From Onchocerca volvulus (taxonomy: Eukaryota > Nematoda > Chromadorea > Rhabditida > Onchocercidae): a stretch of DNA of 64,000 nt. The stretch is from the NCBI GenBank assembly GCA_000499405.2, contig HG738137.1, positions 20,732,603 to 20,796,602 of the forward strand, in the 5' to 3' direction. This document shows, in pieces, positions 13,080 through 29,069 of the stretch (positions within the stretch are counted from its first letter, which is position 1; every line of letters starts with the position of its first letter). The notes beneath the pieces are model-generated. The model had not been told where the DNA came from, did no database searches, and saw only the letters and a list, made by a program, of their open reading frames with translations. The position numbers and the translations under genes were made by a program.

Positions 13080-16000
13080 ATGGATTTCAACTTTAAGAAA
13101 ATTGCGAGTGATGCTAGCGGCTTTTTTATTCGCGCCAAACAGGTAATAATTTTGCATTGCATAAGAAAGCGGTATTTCTTCGAATAGAGTCTTGTCCTAC
13201 TAAAACTTCATTAATTATAAGAGAACTTGATAAATTCAAAATTTCTGTTGCTTGTTAACATGCAATTTCCCCAGTTCAGTTAGCATCTATCCAGAAACTT
13301 TTATTGTGTTCCTGTATACTAGTTCGAAATATTTTCCGAAATATGTACTAGTTCGAAATATTTTCCGAAAAGATAACAGAAAATTTTCAGAATAGTATAA
13401 AATATTGTTCTTTTTTTAATGAATTGTCCTTTTATTTTTTTATAATTGCATATAATGAGTTTTTATGTTTGTAGTTGACAGAAGAAACTTTTCTGAAAGC
13501 TGAAAAAACAGAACTCGATGCACATTTCGAGAATCTACTACAAAGAGCAGATAAAACAGAGGAGCATACCAAACGATTACTTTCTGCCATGGAAAGCTAT
13601 CTTCAACCAAATCCTAGTAACTTTTTGAAACCTGCTTTATCTAAAATCTGTATTTTATTTGCTAACGGGTGGACATCCACTAACGTAGTTTTTTAAATTT
13701 TTCAATATAGAATGTTTTTTTCTTGACGAATATGCAAATCCCTTTGTCAGCAGATTTTCTTATTAATCGATATCCCAGCAATTCGAATGGAAGAAGTATT
13801 TTACGAGAAATTAGAATTGCGCAAAGAAAATCGTCCAAATAATTTGGAGCAATTGGCACAAGCAATGAACGAAGCTGGTAATGAATTTGGAGCGGGCACA
13901 CCATATGGTAAACTTTTATTATGATTTGGAAGAAAAAATCTTATATCAAACCAGTTCATAAGCCGAACAAACAACTTTGTTTGCTGCAAATTTTTTTCCT
14001 GCGAAATTTTTAATTTTATAATTAGAGATACCATCTTTTTGGGCGTACTTATTTCACATGCCATACTGACTTAAACAGTTTCAGTATGCTGCGAAATTGT
14101 TTTCGTGAATGAATTCTTCGTATTTTGCTAAATCGGTCTTCATGGATTAGTTAAATTTATTCTTTTTGAATACCACTGGAAACTTAGGATCATCGAATTG
14201 CGTCATTGCAGATTTATTTTTCATCTTAGTAAATTCTTATTCATTTAGGAACAGAAAGAATTTGACTGCGAAGCAGCAGAAATATAAACGAATTTGTGGA
14301 GAAATAGAACTTTTTATTTTCCCATAATTTTGGATTCGTAATTTATCGCACTGGTTTTTTAATTGTATTTTTATTCTTTACATAAATACTGTCGCATTTT
14401 ATGATATATGTGATAAACTCAATGCAGACTTCGATCTCATTTCATAAATACATAATTTTTTTAGGAAATGCACTACTGAAGGCAGCCCAAGCAGAATTCA
14501 AACTTGGTGCCGGAGAAAGGGATTTTATCAACAGCTGCGTAAGTAATACACTTCTGCCAGTACGGCGATTCCTGGAGGGTGACATGAAAACTATTCAGGT
14601 GCAGTATTTTGTATTTCTTGTATTTTGCAGAGTATCATGCTCTTTTTTTATTGGATAATTCTATCAGTTTTGTGTAGTAGAATATAAACTCTTAAATATT
14701 AAGTTTCATATGCAAAGCATTTTTATCACAGTTTCCAAAAAGTTAGTGGCTTTTCATTTATTTTTCGAAGTCAAATTTTACAGCGTGAACGAAAAGTTTT
14801 AAATACAAAACGCTTGGATTTGGATGCAGCCAAAAGCCGATTAAGAAAAGCAAAGTCAGTAGAAGCACAAAGCAGTGTAAGTTTTCTGTTGATCTCCACT
14901 GCTGTTTTGTTGCATACTTTATAAGTTTTGTTGCACACCTCTAAAAAATTTTTCTACTTGTCAACGATTTCAAAAGAAGATTATTTCTCGTAATTAGCTT
15001 ATTATCTTTAAATCAAACACAACATCATCTTTAATCTAAATTCTGTGGAAATAATTTTATAGTTGGAAATAAAAAAAGTTGAAACAATTTCATCCTTCTG
15101 AAATTGTATCTTACTAATTGTTTTCTTTCTTTCAATACATTTATTGCAGTTGGGAAATTCTTTTTCATCGGAACAGGTTTCGTTTTTTTTGTTTTGTTTT
15201 GTTTGTAATGTATGCAACTTTTTTATTTTTTCCAATTTTTGCAATTTTTTACATATATGTGCTTGCATTTGTGGTGGAGATTTTTGTTGTATTAGTGCTA
15301 TTCCATCAAACGATATTATAGTAAAAATATAGCAGAATGTGAATACTCAGCATACAATTTAGAGTTGGGAATGTAAAGTAAAGACATGGTCTGGTCAGTA
15401 CGAAAGTATCATTGCACAACCTCTTGTTGACAGGACCTTTGAAGAAGAGTTGTCGTTTTGATAGTATAGTTTTCATAAATTATTTGTAGGCAAATTTTAA
15501 AAAGTGATATCATTTTTTGGAATAGCATTTTAGTTAAAATTGAACTCTTACATATAGTATATATGTTCAAGGATATTGTGAAAAATCTTTTCGTTTTTTG
15601 CAATAAGTATACATGGTTGCGATTTAGTATCATTTTCTTTGGTTATGGGATTGATTTGCTATGAATGTATAGTCCATTTTTTTAGGAATTTCTGTAATTA
15701 TAGGCAGAAGCTGATTTACGCGTAGCGCAGGCGGAATTCGATAAACAGACAGAAATTACAAAGCTACTGCTTGAAGGAATACAAACTGCTCACGTAAATA
15801 TTATGTCGAAATCATTTTTTGCGATATTTTATAAAAGAAAGAAAAAAAAAACTAAATATCACACTGTATTTTTTTTGCAGATGTCTTGATCAATTAAAAT
15901 ATCATATTTCGATTTCTTAGGAAATGCTATTATAAGCTTATTTGTTTCCATGTTCTTCAAAAATTTCAGAACAATCATTTGAAATGTTTACGCGATTTCG

Positions 16001-18324
16001 TCGAATGTCAGATGTCATTTTATGCCCTTGCACATCAACATATGGCAGACTTACAACGAGAACTTTCGGGGTGATTTTTTAATAGAAAATCTGATTTTTA
16101 TCATTCTTATTAACTGCAACTGCACAGACAAGGCAAGAATATTGGGAAAAAAATGGAAGATATTGAAGGGATATTTTCAATTTTTAAATATTTTTAATAC
16201 TTGGTTCTTTCTATTGTGAGAATATTTGGAACACTCTTTTTGCGAGCTGTCTTGCTGAATAATAGTATATTTCTGCAGCATATGATTCTTCATCAATTTT
16301 CTGCTCATATGCTTAGTGCACTGTTATTGTTAGAAATCTTTTGAGCACTCAAGCAAGTATTTTTTTTTTTTTTTTTTGGTTTAAGAGAAATATGAAAAAA
16401 TGCATGGTAATTTTTCATATCTTTTTTTTTTATAAAAAGTGAGAATATGGCGTTTCTAAAAAATCAAAGAAGAATGAGACTGCGATTCATACTACTGCTT
16501 TGTTTTTGAGTTTTTTTTTTTTTTTTTTTTTTTTTTTGTTTGAGCAAATTAGATATTGTGCACATCGCATTTGTATTTGTTTACTGTGGCACATCGGAGC
16601 CTATTATAGGCCAATTTAGCAATACAGTGTTATCAGCGACAGACAAAATAATAATGGTAATACGATAGCAGCTCCAACAGCACAACAAACTGCACGACAA
16701 GCTAAGTGCTACTTTAGTTACAAAAGACATCATCAACCCTAGTGTTGCCGAGTGAACGAATTTTTTATTTCCGTCTGGATTTTTTTCTACGAGTATTTGA
16801 GTTTAAGATTGTTTTTCTTTTTACTTTATGTTTTGTTTTTTTTTCGTTTTGATTAGGTCATTTGTTTTTTTGCCAAAATTATGTGTTTTTTCCTGATTCC
16901 AAAATTAGCCAAAAATTCTGGAAAAGCCAAGAATTGAAAAATATACGAACAAGACAAATTTTCAATAATAAGAACCGTAATTTAAGGAACGATACTGAGA
17001 GGCAGGAAAGAAGAGGGAGTGATACATTCAGGTTAGGATAAGCTTCGTGATGAGAATCCTTTTCATTTTCTGCTTTGAAACTTGTTTATAGAATTTGAGC
17101 ACATTCCAGCTAAATTATCAATAGAAATGCCACCTGTGCCATATTTTATGTTGATTTGTAGAAAAATTTGGTATTTTTTAGCTTTTTATGTAAAGCAAAT
17201 AGATTTCTTTTTTATTATGCAGACTTCCGATAAACTGTATCACTGGTCTTTATTTTTGGATTCATTTGAGTGTTTTCATATTGTGTATTCATTCTTGTGC
17301 TTTTAGAGTCGTTTCGATGCGTTTCTCTTTGTTGTATTGCCAAAACTAAATCAACTTAAAATAGGTTTATTAAAGTTAAACGTGAGCATGCAAATATCTT
17401 AGTTATACAATGAATGGAAGGTATTGTTGAATCGTTGGCCAACAAAACTTCGCAATATATTGCGAAATCTATGTAAAAGATTTGCTCCAAAATTTTTTAA
17501 TTTATTTTCCATTCTCTATTAATCTTCTCGGCATAATTTTTTCTAGTATTTTGGACGGTTTCTATTGCTTTTTTTTTTAATTGCTTTTTTTTTAAAGTTC
17601 TTTTGCTTGATGTGGTGTCTTATGTATAAGATTGCATTCTGTGATTAATGATAAATTTATGTATTTATCATTAATCTGTTTTTGATTGCCTGAAAATAGA
17701 GGTAGGAAGATAACAGCAAGTACAGTGGTTGTTTTATCATAAAAACAGGTACGTTTTTGCAGAGAACAAATAATAAAACTTGTAGAAAATAAAGACGGCA
17801 AATCTTATGCCTTTAGAAACTCCTTCCAAGTGGAATTAATTTTATGAATATGTGGGTAGCTTACAGCTCCCCCTCACATTTTTTTGTTTTGCTAGCGGAA
17901 CGATTAATGGTAAAAGAAAATTTAACAAAGGGATTTTCTGGATTTGGAATTTCATTTGAGTCTCGACAAATTTTCGTCAGTTTAAAAACATTTTTTGCAT
18001 CTAGTAATATCTGATAATGAGATAATGTCATTTTTTTGGTAGATTTTTTGTGACTAAAGGTCAGCCACTGACTTCCTTTCTTGAAGTTAATTGAAGTCAG
18101 AAGGTTAAATTTTTCTTCAGTTTGAGATTTTTATCTTTAGGACCGTATCATTTCGATGTAAGTCTTTGACTTTACTTGATAGCGATTATTTGGTCCCGAA
18201 ACGACGGTCATCCAGTGCAACGGTAGTACGTGAATCTGGTATACTGAATGATTCAACTTTTTTGAGAGGTTTTGGAGCAAGATATGTTCGGGTATCGTTT
18301 GATTATGATTCCGTTTCAAAGTAA
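13080..18324 (+). CDS. Endophilin-B (BAR protein, SH3GLB/ERP-1 family)
   Basis: BAR-domain protein that senses or induces membrane curvature in endocytic, autophagic and mitochondrial membrane remodelling. Exons: 13080-13142, 13475-13616, 13779-13907, 14465-14598, 14784-14876, 15150-15176, 15704-15793, 15970-16070, 16628-16705, 18141-18324. Phases agree throughout and give 346 aa if the last exon runs to the TAA at 18322; human SH3GLB1 has 365. The amphipathic N-terminus MDFNFKKIASDASGFF is followed by the BAR core (TEETFLKAEKTELDAHFENL, EAGNEFGAGTPYGNAL, RKVLNTKRLDLDAAKSRLRK, AEFDKQTEITKLLLEGI). The 27-nt micro-exon 6 encodes LGNSFSSEQ and aligns with the SSEQ segment of vertebrates. A polar linker (residues 261-330) leads to RVSFDYDS, the start of an SH3 domain. 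The rest of the SH3 was not found. Exon 10 could instead use the GTAAGA at 18321 and continue in an exon I could not identify. Confidence 0.88.
13317..13371. repeat. 29-bp tandem duplication in endophilin intron 1
   Basis: TACTAGTTCGAAATATTTTC followed by CGAAA occurs twice with a 29-bp period just before the acceptor of exon 2. Confidence 0.85.
16508..16537. repeat. Poly(T) tract in endophilin intron 8
   Basis: About 30 consecutive T lie upstream of exon 9. The same intron has further T runs near 16361-16377 and 16422-16430. Confidence 0.85.
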
Positions 18325-19537
18325 GAACTTTTATTAAGAAGAAATGGAGTAAAATCTTTTTCATCCGTATTCTTAATGGTAGCGCTTTAAATGCTCCAAA
18401 ACTGTGATTCTAGAGTAATCCAAATTCTAAAAACACATAATGAAAGCACTTATAGACTTAATTTATAATCGTTGTGTATTCCAATTCTGGATTTGCACAG
18501 AAAATTATATTTATTTAACCTTATGCAAGTATCTGATTTATTTTCTAGATCGTGATTGTATATAAACTTTTTGGAATAAGTGAACAGTTTGTAATAGCAG
18601 AAAAATATAGAAGAGCATGGGTTTCTTTATCTCTGTTGAACTGATTTAGTTATAACTAAAAATAATATCAAGGATTTTCGGATCGAAAGCCTAAAATCGA
18701 TGTTTTATTTTCTTATCATTTATCACCGATCGTTGTGCTTCCAAGTTTAACTGATACTCATTGTAATAATTCAGATAAATTTGTTCTTGGAAATATATCT
18801 GCAAAACAAAAAAAGTCTAAAAAGTGGAATTAAAAAGTGCGAGGTGATTTTTTTAATTTGTAAGATCTTTTCATCCTTTTTACAAGCGTTAAGATCTTTT
18901 CATCCTTTTTACAGGCGTCAATTTCTTCTAGTCCAAATTTTTTCTTATCTTTTTTCCAGTAGAAGGAAGGTGTAAAGATCACCAGTGATGTCATCAATGA
19001 TATCAAATTTTCCAGTTTAGAAGTTTGAAATCGGTAATTATCTGTATGCAAACTTGTTATATCTTTAACGTCGTAATGGAAGAAATATTAGTTTCGGTTT
19101 TTTGAAGTCCTGATTTACATCTAAGTTTAAAGTATATTATTCGTTTCAATTTTATTTATTTTTGGAAAGAAATCTTCGCTAACATACCATTTGTTCTTGA
19201 TTGGCACCTTTTTAACCATCTATGTCTCTATTTGCAACTGATGCTTCAGTTTTGCCTGATCAGAAAAATTCATATAGTTATATGGACAAGTACAGAGACA
19301 CTGACCATTCCGTATTGTTCCTGAATGCTGAATGGGTAACTTCAAAAAACATAAAATCTTGAAATCCTAATAATATCTTGAAAAGAGTGATCGAAAATAA
19401 TTGAAATATCACAGTAAGGATATAGCAGAAGATCCTAGAGCATGTGTGTGTGTGTGTGAACTGAGATTCTTCTCGCAAATGTAACCTTTCATTTTTTAAT
19501 AATATGGAACAATGTTACTAAGTACATTTGTCAGAAA
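18325..19537. other. Convergent 3' region between endophilin-B and the secreted-protein gene
   Basis: This region was scanned for the missing SH3 segment (a Trp-containing core and a G-x-P-x-x-Y end) and none was found. A 46-codon plus-strand frame at about 19221-19361 is open but does not resemble SH3. It contains the 29-bp duplication at 18861 and a short GT run near 19444-19457. Confidence 0.5.
18861..18918. repeat. Two-copy 29-bp tandem duplication
   Basis: TAAGATCTTTTCATCCTTTT followed by TACAAGCGT, then the same again with one change (TACAGGCGT). The near identity suggests a recent event. Confidence 0.9.
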
Positions 19538-21709
19538 TTATATCAGCTTTGCATGATTTAAGACTTGCTGTTTCTTACCAGTATTTAGGATAAGCTTACT
19601 GAAATATTTATTTTGTTGTTCGTGCCATTGCCTCTGAATTTCTTGGCGTTGGCGATGTAGATGATCCGTATGACTTTGTTGAATACATTCCAATATAGAA
19701 GATTGGATACGATTTTCGAACTCCTCACGGGCATTACATAGGCAAGCCCGAAGCCGAGAAGCATTGATCGAGTGACATCGTGTTTGCAAACGAACACTAG
19801 AAATTCTTCACTTCTTTATATATTTCTAGTGAACCAAATAATTCTGATTTCATCAGTTCACTTTTAATATTTTGAAATCATAATTCTCTGAAGACAAATT
19901 GTCTCAGACATTTGTATTCTTTAAAACCGAAATATAAGATATAAGCTGACATTATCAGAATAAAATACTTCTGATTAATAGAAATGAATTGATTCAGGTA
20001 TACTGTAGATTCGATTTACTTTATCAAATTCATATGCCAGCAATCCTATCTTAATTTTGAATCAATTTCAAATTTATGGAAATAGTCATTACGAGATTAT
20101 GCCTAAATTTTCATTCTAAAATGTAACAAATTGTTAAATGAAATTCTTTCACCTGCGAATGCACGTTCTGATAATATGATCTCTATCAATCAATAGTTCC
20201 TGATAAAATTTATCGTTACTGAGATGTCGACGATAACATTGCATTTCATTTTTTTCCAGAAGACAAGAATTATTTACATTATTCCTAAATTTCATAGGGT
20301 AGATGTGTTTTCCAAAAATAAGCTTGATTTTTCTAATTTTTTTTCATTCAGACAGAACAATCATTTCTCCAAAATGACATACATTTTCAAATCTGCTGAA
20401 TCGATGAATCTATTAATACCATTTCCAAATACTCTTCCTGTTTTCTCCTACAAAAGCAGTTTTACTATTTTTCAGAGAACATTTATATTAGAAATAATAC
20501 AAATCTTTTTTGGTCATGAAACAGTTTTAAAACTCTCGCAATGCTTGTAAATATTTCTAAGCGTAAATTTTTGTCGCCTTTCACGTCCCATTATTGTCAA
20601 CACTTCTAAAAAATGTTTATAAAAAATACTTTTACTGATCCTGTAATGATACACATCCAGAATATCAATAACCAACCTTAATTAAGCAAGCTATTGTAGC
20701 TGAATTTTCGAGATATGGATATGTCGGGATTAGCTGAGGTAATCCCCAAAGATGATCAGCATATTCCACACTATAAATCGTACGAGCATAAATAGCATCT
20801 TCTGTAACCGAATTAAATTGCTTAAAAATTAAGTATAAATAGAAATAATCTTTAAAAAGAAATGATTTTTGTAATATAACAGGCAACAAATAATTCATTT
20901 CCCTTTCCATAGTGTCATTCATAGTGCCATAATCTTTCAAATAAAGATGACAGTGGTTTCAGGAGAATTTCTCCTGAAATTTGACCTTAAAAATTTAACC
21001 TATTCCTTGTATTACCATCAATTAAAGTAGGCTTGAAATCCGAAAACTGTATCGACTCTTGAGTAGGATCAAAGCAATTCTCCAAAGCAGATAAATATCG
21101 ATTTGCTGAATCAATGAAATTATCGGAGCTCAAAATTTCTCTGTTGAATGAGGTTCGGACTGCGCGTACCGATCGTTCAAAACAATCCTCGAACAATGCT
21201 AATTCATAACTGCATCTACAGTTAAGTATACTTCGTAATGATCAAGAATTCTACGTTAAAATTAGAAATTCTTGGCTTTTCCGAAAATGCTAAGTATAAT
21301 TCGAAATCACGTACTATTACTTTTTTGTTAAATAAAATAGAATTTGCAAGCTTACATTTGCTTACTGAAGCAATTCCGAAATGCAAAACGTTTTCTCTCT
21401 TGCATGAGACGTTCATATTCTTCCGTAATTATGGCACAGCGTTGTAGCTGTTTCGCACATTCATTTGACACCTGAATTTCAAATTTTTCATTTTCAAACT
21501 TGTTGATAAGGTTAATTAACAAGTTCACAAGGATTATTGCAGGAACACTGACTTTTTTATATCACGCTTGAGAATGATTTGTTAGTTCTTAGAATAAGCA
21601 AATTTTTGTCATAATTTGTATTATTTATAATAATTTATGGATTACTTACTGTAACACTCAATACAAATATGGTAAGAGTAGCTGTTTGAAGTAACACTTG
21701 AACCTTCAT
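19538..21709 (-). CDS. Secreted Cys-rich protein, family not recognised (one exon missing)
   Basis: I do not recognise this protein. Supported exons in coding order are 21709-21650, 21471-21356, 21215-21016, 20801-20677, 20284-20153 and 19796-19538. The first encodes a signal peptide (MKVQVLLQTATLTIFVLSVT), so the product should enter the secretory pathway. Exons 2-4 join in phase and carry regularly spaced Cys (NECAKQLQRC, FRNC, ELALFEDCFERSV, ALENCF) plus the block YADHLWGLPQLIPTYPYLE. Exons 5 and 6 also join in phase and end in a Gln/His/Arg-rich tail (HRQRQEIQRQWHEQQNKYF) and a stop at 19538-19540. Phases between 20677 and 20284 do not match, so a small exon there is missed or a boundary is wrong. 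About 300 aa and 14 Cys are visible. It might belong to a nematode-specific secreted family. It converges on endophilin-B. Confidence 0.6.
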
Positions 21710-24700
21710 ATTAATTCAAAATTGTGATTCTGTAGTCATGAAATACGCCTAAAAACATTTAAATATTTTAAATTGATTTTATTAAGAAAAAAAATATTTC
21801 CATGTGGGCAACAGTAATAGAGAGAAATTAATTTGCATATCTTATTACTACTAATTAGACTTCTTTCATTGAAAAGACAGTGTACTAGAACATATTACAA
21901 GAAAGGACAAAGTTGAGGATTCTAATCTAACTAATCTTTACCTATCAATACTTCTTTTGATTAAAAAAGAATTACCTCAATTTAAAAAACAAATAATTAG
22001 TTGAGTGCATCTAATATTTTTGCAAATTATGAAAATAGAAACATGGAACCATATCGCAGGAAATAATGATCGACAGTGGATAATAACTGGTCACAAATAT
22101 TATTAACATATTTGTTTGATGTGTAAAGTATCATCAATTCATGTTTGTATTATTGGAGAGCACCATTAAGTACCAAATTGACTGGTTTGTATGTATCGGA
22201 ATACCACTCTGCATAACCTATAGGGTAAATTATTGCCAAAAGCCGTTCACAAGTTTATCTATCAATCACGAAATAAAATATATAAAATAAAGGAATGGGC
22301 ATGACTCTACACCACTTTGGAAAAAAAAAATACCAATGAGTATTGCCACATGAACAGAACATTATCAAAAAATATCGCAAAAAGAGAAGATATAAGTAAA
22401 CCTGCCACTGAATCCTGAAACCTCCAATAGAAAGTTGTAGATTTACAGCTGAAAAGAGCAATAAGTTTTGGGCAGAGAAAAAAACGGTCAAGCTATTCCA
22501 GAAGCGTAGCTTGAAACGTGCTGTCTTGAATCCTCTCGCAAAAAATATGAAAATCCTCCAAAGCTGAGATTGTCATTTGGCTTTTTTCCACTACTGGAAA
22601 TTTCATGTCAAATTCATTCCAGACTATTTTAAACTATATTTCAATGCCTTGCGATACACAGAGAAACTTAATTAAAGTTTTTATTATTGACAATAGATAA
22701 ATGCGTTATAAAGCAACCGGTCAAAGAAAACCTGTGACATCAAAACAGTGAAAGAGCATTAAAAATACAGCATTAAAAAAAAAAATTGCAGCCCATAGAG
22801 AAAATAAATCTATCAAGAGAAAAGACAAAAGTGGCACATAATACATCTGAATTTACCTCTAAATTAATAACTTGAATCCATCATCGTTGATTCACATTTA
22901 GATAGTGTTAGAACAAAAAAATAAAAAAAAAAAATAATGCCACTAATGTAGTGTTTACAAGAAAAACCGAAGATATTCCCAAAGTCCTTTTGAAAGCCCA
23001 AGAAATAAAATTCCAAACTTCCAAATTCAAAGAAAAAAATCATATTAGATTAGATTTCTTATAACAAAGTCATCAATGTTGACCTTCAATGATGAACTTA
23101 AAGATCGATTAAAAATCATATCAATAACAACTAAACTTATTTAACTTAAATAACCATCAAAAGTGAAAAGAAATGCGTTCTGGATCTTGTAACTTATTGC
23201 CAAATGAAACATAATCGACCAACTTTGACAATAACATACGACAAAAAATTTAGGCATTTAGAATGACATAAAAATTTCGGAATTATCAATAATGATACGA
23301 GCAAAAAACTGAAATGAGTATGGCAGTTTAAAACATAGAGCTATTAACTCAATAACACACAGCATTTCGTGAAGACGAAAAATGGAAGTATTTAATGACT
23401 CACTATTATATCATTTTCATTTGCATGAAGCATTACTAATATTGATTTTCATCTCCAATTTCAGTTCATGTTTGTTTATTATGTCAAAAAGATAACTGAA
23501 GGTAGATATGCAAAATTTTTGTAGTTTTATAATTCATCGATAGCTTACTATTAAAGTAATGGGCACTGTAGAGTGTTGTGATAAGATGAATTCCACATTT
23601 TTATCAAAATTGAAGAAATCATAGAGCTAAAAATTTCTTTAAAAAGTTGAAACGTTTGAGCTTGTTCAGTGAGAAAAAAAGATTAAAATAAGTTCATTTA
23701 TTAGTAATATGCTTATCACAGCATTCCATAATGTGAACTTAATGATAAAGAAATCGAAGAAAAACGAATAATGAAGTGAATTACTACGTACGGAGCATTT
23801 TGAGAAAGAGAAGCAGAATATTTAATTAAAAAAGTTGCAAAGGAACAGAGAAAGAAATGAAAATTTAAAAGATGAATAGCGTTATTTTAAAGCTTACAAA
23901 TAGATGACACGGGGAAATGAATACTATATTACAATTTATAACAAAAAAAAAGTAAAAAAAAAGAAAAGAAATGGCGAAGATTGTATCATTTTTATCTCAG
24001 CTATTCAGTTATTTTATATTCTTAAATTCTATGGAAGCTTGCACAACAATTTTTTTGTTAAGTCAGTTACAAATAAGAAAATATGCCAAAATGTCAAACA
24101 ATTAGTACTAACAAAGAATTCGACTGTTGTTAATTCTTATAATATTATAAAGCAACTAATCATTATCTCCTCCTTTTTTCCCCCCACTCTAGCTAAAAAA
24201 AAAAAAAGAAAAAAGAGGATAGAAATTAGCTTAAATCACCACTCTAGTCAAAAAAGACAACCGGGACTTATAGGACATCCAAATATGCAATCAATTCTAA
24301 ATGAGGTAGTAAACTGATATCAAAATGATAAGTATTCCTAAATTTACCATAATATTCCTAGTTCCATTCATTTATCAGATTCGTATTTATACTTCATTAG
24401 CAACTACATAAATTCCATTTCTAATTTTATTACCGCAAAGTTTTACTGCTAATAAAAGAAGCAAAACTTATTAATTGCTTGATTCCACTTATCCCAACAG
24501 ATCATTTTTGTCTACATTATTTCATTCCCTTCATAATCTTAGTTTTCATCTGAGCGATCCTAATGCAGCATCCATGGAATCATATTACATCATTTGATAA
24601 TCAAAAAATATTATAGTAAAATTTGTTTTTTCTTTTCTAAACTGTTCCAATTTAAAAACTGAAAACAAATTTTACTGCAATATTTTTCGATTATTAAATA

Positions 24701-25344
24701 ATGTAGCATAATTTCACTGATGTGTGGGGAAATTTCCTGGTTCCCGATGAAGACTTCTTTAGTAACTCCATTAATGAACTATTTAAAGACATTTTACTAG
24801 CTTGCATAAATTTAACTATTATTTGTTTAATTATATAAATTTTTCTCTTATTAGGAGCCTCTAAAATCCACTTAACAAAAAGATTATTTTGCTTTAAAAG
24901 GAGGTAAAAAATATTTTTAAACACTAAAGAAAAAATTAATGCAAATAAAGAGAAGCAAATATGTGTGCTTTGTCATATAATTTGAAGGCTTGTTCAGAGA
25001 AAATTGAAAGAACGATAGATTAAGCAAATTAACCCGCTTGTAAAAAAAGACAGGGAAGAATGAGACAGTTAAGATATAACAGAATAGCCTGCGGTTATTT
25101 TTAATTATCAAACATAAAACACCAATTTTTCTTAGAACAATCTTAAAAATATGGGAAATATCAAAAATTCGATTTCAAACATGATTCAGCCCCCGAAGCA
25201 AAAATGCTATTAACAATCGTGAAATGCGAAATAAAATTGACCAACTGATGATATCGATAGAAAGAAAACATTTTTTTTAGATGCAGGCTAAAACTGCTAC
25301 TTGCCACAACTGTCTTCATTCCAAGTTGTTGTAGAGAAATTGTA
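21710..25344. other. Intergenic, no gene supported
   Basis: A+T-rich sequence between the secreted-protein gene and the 3' end of AMMECR1. A 137-codon plus-strand frame at 23904-24317 runs through two A-rich tracts and has no recognisable domain. An inverted repeat lies at 24593-24698. Confidence 0.5.
24593..24698. repeat. Imperfect inverted repeat, arms about 38-40 nt
   Basis: The left arm (24593-24632) contains AATATTATAGTAAAATTTGT. The right arm (24661-24698) read on the minus strand contains AATATTGCAGTAAAATTTGT. The arms are separated by about 28 nt and can form a long stem. No target-site duplication is obvious. Confidence 0.75.
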
Positions 25345-28471
<3,127 letters not shown>

Positions 28472-29069
28472 CTGGCTAAATCATTTTATAGTTATTTCTT
28501 AAATATAAATGAATAAATATACAAAAGGATACTATACCACATACTGGCCGAAATTTTTAGTCACTCTCAAACTATTCCTTTTAAAAAGTATTTCTATATT
28601 GAAATTCATAAGACAAAAATAAACTCCATTTCCAAATGAACTATTTTGGTCTTCATATATATTTATCATTCCCATCATGGTAATTAGTGATACATGTAGT
28701 TCTAACAGTTGGACTAAAAAATGAAAGACACAGAGAAAGTTGATGTTGCTAATCCCAAAATCTTTGAATATACTTTCTGTATTTTTTTTATTATAATAAC
28801 TCAAGTAAATCTTCTAGATATCAACAATGATAACGTTTTTCTTACTACATTTTTAGATTTTTCATTACGAGATTCCAGTTTTAACCTATTGTAATCTAAA
28901 ACGCGTATCCCAATAATGGGGAGAATTCTAAGGAACTTGGGCGTTCAACACACACATTAAGAAACTTTCGCATTTTTAGTTTTTGAAGTACTATCTCTGA
29001 AGAGTGAAGATAACGTCACAAAACACAGCAAAAGTAAGCCATCATCAGCATAAAAACGGTATGTTTTAC

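Noticed and set aside
17082..17306. Possible extra endophilin exon (FEHIPAKLSIEMPPVPYF) after a TTTATAG acceptor
   Set aside because: Its incoming phase does not fit exon 9, whose outgoing phase joins exon 10 directly.
19221..19361. Open plus-strand frame considered as the missing SH3 part
   Set aside because: It lacks the conserved SH3 Trp/Gly/Pro/Tyr pattern, and no acceptor fits exon 10.
23904..24317. 137-codon plus-strand open frame
   Set aside because: It is driven by two A-rich tracts (Lys runs). It has no domain, no splice context and no family similarity that I recognise.
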